From Hydractinia symbiolongicarpus (Eukaryota; Cnidaria; Hydrozoa; Anthoathecata; Hydractiniidae), in NCBI RefSeq assembly GCF_029227915.1, contig NC_079879.1, forward strand, positions 25,982,501-26,046,500: a stretch of DNA of 64,000 nt, read 5' to 3'. Positions 56,847 through 64,000 of the stretch are shown here, piece after piece. How positions within the stretch are numbered: the stretch's first letter is position 1; the number at the start of each line of letters is the position of its first letter. A program made the position numbers and the translations under genes. The notes beneath the pieces were generated by a model. The model did no database searches, was not told the origin of the DNA, and saw only the letters and a program-made list of their open reading frames with translations.

Positions 56847-59800
56847 ATGGATAACGTTCAACATCGAAGAAAAGAGTTCGCAAACAAGGATAGTGGTTGT
56901 ATGAACTCAAGTCACAATGATGAATCATCAACAGACAGAAAGACGGAGAAAGAACGAGATGAAGATAAAAAAGCAGAAAAAAGAGGCATATAGTTTTAAA
57001 GTTATTTAAAAAGATCTATCAACAATATTATCAAATAACTTTAATTTGAAAATATTGTTGTTTATTATTTTTTGCTATTTGTTTTATTTCAGGACTATCC
57101 CTCCTAACTTACATCGCGGATGAGTTGAAGCGAGATTACATGTTAGAGCACAATGAAAAGAAGTTAAAAGAACGTAGAAAGAGAGTATACACGTTTGTGA
57201 AGACACCAAAAGAGTTGGAGAAAGTCAGCGCTTTATTGATTGATTTATTTTTCATACAGATCACTTTCTATTTACCTTTTTTCCAAATTTTAAAATTAAA
57301 CTTAAACGAACTTCATAGTTTTCAAAAAGATTTAAAAGTATCAAGCTATTCAACAAGGTCAAATCTTAATGTAAAAACTATTACAGGGTGCCCCTTTGTC
57401 AGAAAATGCAAAAGTAGAATCAGGAATTCTATATTTACCATGTTAAAATAGCTGGAAGTACCCATTATAGTTTGAACAACATTCCTCATTGATAATTTTC
57501 TTAACAAACATACAAGATCTGTGTCGAATTACATCCACAGTTCTGGGAACTGGTTTTGCAGAAATACGCGACACCTTATATTCTAGCGCATCAAGTTTGG
57601 TTGACAAGAATAAGTTAAGAATAAGTTCATCAAAAACATTTGTATTGGAGTTTTCAGGGTGATTTAAGCTTTATTAGAATAATTGTTCTAATCCAAAAAT
57701 TGCTGGAAGATGAGAAAAAAAGTCAAAAGTGTCCGAAATATGGATTGAGACACTCTACGGACATTTTATTTCAGGGTTAATTAATCATATGTCTGTTATC
57801 TTACATTTCCTGTATTGTAACTCTTTCTTGTCTAGTTTTTGCTGTTTGGTTTTCTGTTATGTTTTGACGTCTTCTTGTTCATCTTCACATTTTTACCTCT
57901 ACGTTTGCTGCTCGCAGCTTTTACAGTGTTACGCAGATTGTGCAGTTCAACGCACAGGTGGGTATAACTTTTCTAATGGTGTTTCAGTTACTATGATACT
58001 GAGTGAATCATTGTTTAAGTGAAGGAGATTTTTATTCTTTATAGAAATCTTTTGGATCCTGTTCAAAAAATAGACATATTAAAAGGTCAGTCTTTTTATT
58101 TGTTGTCCTATATTTTTTATCGTAAGCAGGCGACGTAGGAACACATGGATTTGGTAGATAAATTATGTGTTAATATTGTTGAGAATTGTTAATTTTAGCG
58201 ATAATCCTAGTAACTGTGATATCATTGATGCAATACATTGACACATCTGTCATCTATCATGTTGTCCGAATTCAGTCTGTCATCAAATTATATGTGGTTT
58301 ACAATATGTTAGATGTAAGCTCATCTTTGTCATCAAAAGTATATATAAAATCGTATTTTTTTAAGCGTTACTACAATAGGAAAACACGTCACGTCTGATT
58401 ATTTTCGCTAGACACAATCAGACAACAAGAACTAATTCTTTTACTCTTCTATCTAGCTTAAATTTTTTTGCATGACAAAACCGCGTCTGCTCCTGCGTCT
58501 GTTTCTGGAGCTCGACCTTTTTGACTCGTTTGTTCGTAACACATAAAGAGTTGTTTAATACAGGCAAGCTACCCTGGTTAAACAGGTTGGCTCACTTAGT
58601 TAGAATCTCACTATTTTTGTGACCCGAACAAAAAAGATCAAAAATTTTCATATCAATAGAGAGGATTTGTTGGATGAATTGTCATACAATATACGTTAGT
58701 CCAGAAGAATAAAAATATGCATATAAACACAGCACAAATTTTAGCCGACCTACCCAATAAACTATTTTAGCCTACATGAACAGCTTCTAAATTTACATAT
58801 TTGGCATTACAGACATTCTGTAACAGTTGCAATTTTAGTAAACTTTTACTTGATTTTAAGATGGCGGACAAGTTGTTGGCTTCATTTGGCCAGGATGTAT
58901 TGGACGCGCTATATTGGACAGCAACTGAACCACGCGGACGTAAAAGAGAGCACGTTGGAATCCTACCACACCTCGTGTTATCTTTAGTGTATGTCTGTAT
59001 CCTTTCACAGAAATCAACAGCATACTTTTTTACGTCGGCCTTGTGTGTTAAAGTGCACAAAGGCTGGCGTTGTTTTTCTGTAGGGTTGCATTAAATATTA
59101 AAATTGACCTTTTGATAGAGAAAGGGGTTGTGTGGGTTAGGTAGCCAGAGTTGCACATTCCCTCTTATCGGTTCTCTCTTTTGATTAGCATTGATTTTAT
59201 TGCAACTGTTTGATCCTTAACAGATTTTATTTAGCGTTACATACTTTACTGAATTTAGCACAAGCCATTGTTTTAAATGTGGCGATAAATTCTTTCAACA
59301 AAGCCTTGCTTACTATCATGATTTCCAACCAGGTGTGTATGTTATGCTCCTGTTCAATACACTTCACAATATCTACTTCTGCGCCTCTGTATCTGACTTG
59401 ATTAACTGGCAAATGATATTGTTGCAACCATTGTACGAACATTTCATTTTCACATTTTTTTAGTTTATAGAAATTAAATCGAGTGTTTTCAAAAGATTTG
59501 AGAAGAACAACTTATTCCAAATGTCTTGCAGTGGTAAGTACACGGTGCGAAGTGATGTTAACAAACACACTCTCTTCTTTATGGGTTCAACCAAAGCTGG
59601 AACGTTCCTAAAATTATAGTGTAAATAAGACATTTGTGCCTACAGTGTGAAAAGAAACTTGAAAAAGGGAGCTATTTTTCATCAATTGTTTCATGGTATT
59701 TGCATAGGCACGTAACATTAATGACAAACGTTTATTGTAAGTGCTTAACCTGCAACGGTGAAAACAAACACAAGGTCAAACAACTTGATTAAGCATCATG

Positions 59801-61487
59801 CATATTTTAAGGCTTAAATAAGAGTTTTTATAGACGTATTATAATACATAATACATTATGCTTATCAAAATGGGTGAAATATATCCTGCCAGCATGTCAG
59901 AAAATATCCACTCTCCTTATTCACTTTCCTTAGATGCTCGCGAAAGATTTCACTACTTGATACTTTTACTTGTTGTTGGTCTGCGAAACCTGACAGAGTA
60001 TGACTGGAACCTAGGTATGTTATGCATGATCATGCTGATTTCAGCAATTTTTTGATATCTCCGTAACCTGATATTTGTGATGATAACCACGTGATTCGAC
60101 TAAAAGTTTAGTTGTGTTGATGTGATTTAGAATACGCTTATCGATCGTTCGCTCCATTTGCAGCCGTGGTTATTGGTTCAGAATTTTTGGTTGACTGGTT
60201 TAAGCATGCATTTATCACGAAATTCAACAATATACAACCTGAGGTCTGTTGCGCTCTATAAACCTGTGGACGTAGAAAATAAAGGATTTCTGATTTCAGT
60301 GTTTTTTTATTGGTCTATAGGTTTACACAATGTATCGGACTTTTCTTGCAAAGAATATTCTCCACAGTAAACACGACACGGTAATATTATCTCCATTATT
60401 TCGGTCAGTCCTCTCACTTTCTAATTTAAAATTGAAAACGTGTTCTTACTGTTTTTATTTTTTATTTTTATTTTATATTTTTTGATTACAAATGAAAATA
60501 TAAGTTAAAAAATTGCCAGTTTGTTGTTTCGCGGTTCTTGTTTTTTTTTTTTTGCAGGTTAATAAGTTTATTAGCTAACATCTAATGCTAAACACGTTAA
60601 AGCCAACGTTTAAAGTGAGATTCTAGTTCTGGTGTTTAATACTCTCGCCTTTCGTGGATACCTCTTTACTTAATTTCGTCAATTTTCAATGTATTGAAGA
60701 AGAGCAGTCATTTTTCTTCATTATTCAGTAAAAAAATAGAAACAACTGCCCTTACTGATCACTACGGGAGTGAAAACTGGATTTCTGGCGTCGCCAAAAT
60801 TTTAACGCCTGCAAAATAGCTTTTTGATGTTTGACTTTGGTGACTTACATAAAAGTTAACAAAGCAGCGAATTAGTTTATTAGTGTGATTTAAACAAATT
60901 TTTTTCAGGGTGCCAAGTCAGGGGTCAAGTCGTAATATAGTGACCCATATATATCATATTTTTAGGTATTCACTGGTCACACTGACCAAGTATCAAGAAG
61001 GATGGGATTCACAGCTCTTCCACTTGCAGTTCTTGTAAGTAGTGCGAACAATGAACTATTGCGAACTATTCAGAAAGAAGAAACTCTTTTCTTACATCAA
61101 CCTTTTTTTTAGCTGATTAAAATTATTGGTCAGTGCGTCCATTTATCAGGATGGCGTGGAATTTTATTTGCTACACTGGCCTATTTTTGGTGAGTACAGC
61201 TAGATAGAAAAGTTTGGATCAAGTAGCTAGTTATCTATAGTTATCTATATTTTCTTTTCAGTTTGTGCGCATTAAAACTTCTCATCAGCATCAGAATATT
61301 TGGAAAAGCATCCGAGTACGTTAAAGACGAAGTTAAAATAGTAGGAGACAGTTCAAACGAAAGAATATACAACCCGAGTTGGTCGTTTGAACCTTTAAGC
61401 AGTGTTCAAGAAATACATGGAGGTTTTAACAGTGACACTAAATTATTTTCGTCGAGAACTTCTGTTGTTGGAGAATCATCTTTTTAG
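56847..61487 (+). CDS. TAPT1: TAPT1-like multipass membrane protein
   Basis: Fourteen exons join in frame to 493 residues: 56847-56985, 57093-57223, 57836-57957, 58045-58085, 58199-58314, 58861-58988, 59224-59332, 59464-59533, 59934-60014, 60131-60243, 60321-60380, 60966-61034, 61113-61189, 61262-61487. Family signatures in order: LKRDYMLEHNEKKLKERRKR, LCFDVFLFIFTFLPLR, IQSVIKLYVVYNML, SFGQDVLDALYWTATEPRGR, FEKNNLFQMS, ERFHYLILLLVVGLRNL, KHAFITKF and RRMGFTALPLAVL. Several hydrophobic helices are predicted by eye. Vertebrate TAPT1 is tied to axial patterning, cilia and ER/Golgi function; yeast Emp65 is related. Exon 1 is the least certain: the only frame-keeping join uses a GC donor (56986-56987). 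Intron 2 contains a LINE fragment. Confidence 0.88.
57438..57598 (-). mobile_element. Fragment of the 41-kb LINE inside TAPT1 intron 2
   Basis: About 160 bp beginning ATGTTAAAATAGCTGGAAGT on the + strand match 41177-41336 nearly base for base (scattered substitutions, same orientation). It covers coding sequence near the reverse transcriptase C-terminus. Neither the LINE 3' end nor a longer body is present. Confidence 0.9.
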
Positions 61488-62880
61488 TTTGTATTTTGAT
61501 ACCAGTAGAAAACTTCTTCGCTATTTTTGTTTTTCGTTTTGACGGTTTGTAACATGTGCGATGTAGTTATGTGTTCTCTGTTAGCGTCATGCAGTGTTTT
61601 TTATAGAAAATTGTTTCGTTTTGGGAATACTGTATTTAATATTATGTTTAATGCAACTTATTAAAAAAAATATAACACTTTTTCTCCTAATATCTTCTCC
61701 TCCTAATAATCTTGTGGATTGATTGTGATTGTAAATTTCTTGAATAGTCATGGCAGGTCAGAATGTTGCAGCGTGTGAATGTAACTATATTTGTACGAGC
61801 TGATTATCAAACTTCATCATCTTTTGGAAATAGAATTTGCTTCCGTTAAATTGCGTGATACTTGGTTGCTAGATTTTTTTTAGTGAATTATCTTGCCTTT
61901 TTGTGACTTGCTAGAAATCTGAGGAAGTCAGGAAATATTCCACGTATAGTCGCGGAGAGTCGGGGTATTTGGATTTTTTTACAAAAAACCATAAGGCGTT
62001 GCATGGCATGAGTTATTTATTAATAAGACAGAGGTTACATGTGATGTATAATTCATCTTATAAGTAAAATGAAACCACAAAAATATAAACAAATGCCAAC
62101 ATTGAAAATTTAAACCATTACCAATTCTGAATAATTTATCTTTGAGATTAAATAAAAGTATAAATTAAAGAAGATGTGATTTTAGCATTCAACTAAAATT
62201 TTCGATTACGCTTCCTATTAAAAAGTAATAGATACTAGGTAGCTAGAAGCCCAGAGTATTTTTTTTTTTTTTTTTTTTTTTTTGCCAACGAGAAAACGGA
62301 AAAAATGAATATTCGCAAGGCTACACGTTTATCGATGTCGAAAAGTCAGGTTTTTCAACGTTTAGCGCTCTGCGAATAATAAAACATATGCGAGTTACTC
62401 TTATATTTGGGAATAAGTATGACTTTCTCATGCCGTCTCACTCGTAAAATACATTATGTCCGTCCCCAAAACAAATGTCTCGACAATTCCTGTCAAGATA
62501 ACGAGTTATTTCCTTTCCACCGACCAAAATGAATGAAAGGAAAACGTGATGAAAACATAACGTGATGGGATGCATGCATGTATGCCATGATTTAGACCTA
62601 TCAAGTAACTTTTAGTATGATTTATTAAATTTAAGATTTATATATAATACACCTTTATGTTATTGATTGTTAGGATAAAAAGGCAAAGTAAAATTATCGT
62701 TTTTTTCTCAACAAAAAAAATTTTTACCCCCGTCAGGCTGATTTTAATCATCAACCGAAAAACCATAAGCCAAAATCACAAACAAAAAGGGTAAACACAT
62801 TCAACATTTTTTCCGACAACCTGGTATTTCCTGCACATGGATAGCTATTTGCCTAAATTGTCTTCTTGTTGAGGAAGCCC
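61488..62880. other. Intergenic between TAPT1 and RhoBTB
   Basis: No coding region recognised. It contains a 25-base T run (62259-62283), which could be the reversed poly(A) of an old insertion. An acceptor-like TTCTTGTTGAG ends at 62872, eight bases before the RhoBTB ATG. Confidence 0.45.
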
Positions 62881-64000
62881 ATGAGTAGGGCATCGAATTT
62901 AACCCGTGGGTCTCTAGACGCACACGAACCTGTAAAATGTGTTGTAGTTGGAGATACATCGGTTGGAAAAACTCGCTTGATTTGTTCCTATGTGTATGAG
63001 GAGGAAGGAAAGTCAATTAGTTTCTTGTGTACACGAAGGCATGTACCAACAGTTTTTGCAATTGACCAATACACATCAAACAACTCAATTCGAAGCCGTG
63101 TTTGTGTACAGGGTTTACAAGCACAGTTACGTATTTGGGATACTTTTGGTGATCATAGGAAAAATCGGAAGTTTGCTTACCAAAATGCACACGTTGTTGT
63201 TGTGTGTTTCAGTATTGGAATGGCTTCTTCTCTCAGAAGTGTGAATGCTAAATGGTATCCTGAGATAAAGAAATACTGCCCTAGAGCACCAATAATATTA
63301 GTTGGAACACAACTAGACCGTCGACATACAGATCGCACTGCTTTTAAAAATTTTCAATTTACAACTTTAACAGATATTCTTAATCATGGTATAAAAAGAC
63401 CAGTGGCTCGATATGCTAATGCTGATGATAGGAAATGTATTCCACCAGAAGCTGGCAGGCAAACATCAAGGGAAATTAATGCTATTGCTTATTTAGAGAC
63501 TAGTATTGTCACAAAATATGGCATAGATGATGTTTTTGAAAATGCAATTCAAGCTGCTTTTTCATCGTGGAGATTATCGAGACCACTTTTCTGCTCTCAT
63601 CAGAAGATTGTAAAAAAGTCATTAATACAAAAGCCATTTTTGCCAGACATACCTGAAACACCAACTATCCACATTTCAAATGATAACTCAAGACTGGATT
63701 TTTCCCCATTCCTAGAAGATGATAGCTTTAGTGATATAACATTCATGGTTGAACATGAATTGATACATGCACATTGTATTGTTCTGTTAGTGGGGTGCCC
63801 TGTGTTTTATTTACTTTTAACACATCCAAAAATCTTGAATGTGCTTGGATATGATCTATCGATTCAAACCAATTCAAAAAGTATATGTGTAAATACAGGA
63901 AAAATAAATGGTTCTGTTGTTGAAGGTGTTCCAACAGGTTTTGAAACAATTCATTTGCTAGCTGATGCACAAGGCAAATGTAAAATATTTGTTAAAGTAG
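62881..64000 (+). CDS. RHOBTB: RhoBTB, atypical Rho GTPase with BTB domain (5' part, runs off window)
   Basis: Open for 373 codons to the window edge without an intron. The GTPase domain spans about residues 19-230, with P-loop GDTSVGKT (24-31), HVPTVFAIDQY as switch I, WDTFGDH (86-92) where typical Rho proteins have DTAGQE, and TQLD (143-146) for base recognition. WYPEIKKYCPRAPIILVG and IPPEAGRQ...YLETS are characteristic of RhoBTB. A proline-containing linker (QKPFLPDIPETPTI) leads to the first BTB domain, starting FLEDDSFSDITFMVE (about 278). Known RhoBTB proteins are cullin-3 adaptors that barely cycle GTP. Start: first ATG after an in-frame stop at 62854. Vertebrate RHOBTB1/2 are later duplicates, so no number is given. 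Confidence 0.92.
   Translation, partial: MSRASNLTRGSLDAHEPVKCVVVGDTSVGKTRLICSYVYEEEGKSISFLCTRRHVPTVFAIDQYTSNNSIRSRVCVQGLQAQLRIWDTFGDHRKNRKFAYQNAHVVVVCFSIGMASSLRSVNAKWYPEIKKYCPRAPIILVGTQLDRRHTDRTAFKNFQFTTLTDILNHGIKRPVARYANADDRKCIPPEAGRQTSREINAIAYLETSIVTKYGIDDVFENAIQAAFSSWRLSRPLFCSHQKIVKKSLIQKPFLPDIPETPTIHISNDNSRLDFSPFLEDDSFSDITFMVEHELIHAHCIVLLVGCPVFYLLLTHPKILNVLGYDLSIQTNSKSICVNTGKINGSVVEGVPTGFETIHLLADAQGKCKIFVKV

Noticed and set aside
57224-57451. TAPT1 exon 2 continuing past LEK
   Set aside because: The frame stays open into an AT-rich hydrophobic run, but the true next segment (FLLFGFLLCFDVFLF) is at 57836 in correct phase and matches the family; the extension also runs into LINE sequence.
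62801-63244. Other frames overlapping RhoBTB
   Set aside because: They are shadows of the conserved GTPase frame starting at 62881.

Overview
The window is AT-rich, intron-containing eukaryotic DNA from an animal. Orthologues of metazoan genes (NK2-class homeobox, RMND5, ATPAF1, ANKRD39, glucoside xylosyltransferase, neuroguidin, Mediator subunit 16, TAPT1, RhoBTB) sit among dense short inverted-repeat elements, a LINE copy, a tRNA-derived SINE and satellites. Divergence from the vertebrate proteins, gene density and repeat style suggest a cnidarian, most likely a hydrozoan of the Hydra/Hydractinia/Clytia type. That assignment is inference; no marker in the window proves it. All family assignments rest on reading and remembered homologues, not on a search.

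Layout. 1-12.1 kb: no convincing gene; degenerate ORFs, MITE-like inverted-repeat elements and a perfect hairpin. 12.2-19.5 kb (+): a three-exon NK2-class homeobox gene with a 5.9-kb first intron. 20-21 kb: one short MITE. 22.9-28.4 kb (-): an eight-exon RMND5 gene (GID/CTLH ubiquitin ligase subunit) with a CCCTAA-containing 17-bp minisatellite in intron 3. 28.5-46.3 kb: a repeat-dominated block. It holds a broken Tc1-like transposase fragment, a Harbinger-type element filled with a 53-bp satellite, a second Harbinger-type MITE, a SINE, a free satellite array with trimeric higher-order structure, two non-autonomous elements with TA target sites and CAGTAC ends, an inactivated LINE and a zinc-finger pseudogene. 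46.3-55.3 kb (+): five consecutive intronless genes (ATPAF1, ANKRD39, GXYLT, NGDN, MED16). 56.8-61.5 kb (+): TAPT1 in 14 exons, joined here exon by exon. 62.9 kb to the end (+): the 5' part of a RhoBTB gene, uninterrupted to the window edge.

The genes do not form one pathway. The most notable features are: (a) the run of intronless same-strand genes, several with a 3' splice-acceptor-like sequence just before the start codon, which fits spliced-leader trans-splicing and possibly an NGDN-MED16 operon; and (b) one ~53-bp repeat unit present in three settings (inside a Harbinger-type element, as a single unit inside a TA-CAGTAC element, and as a free higher-order array), which suggests a satellite spread or seeded by DNA transposons.
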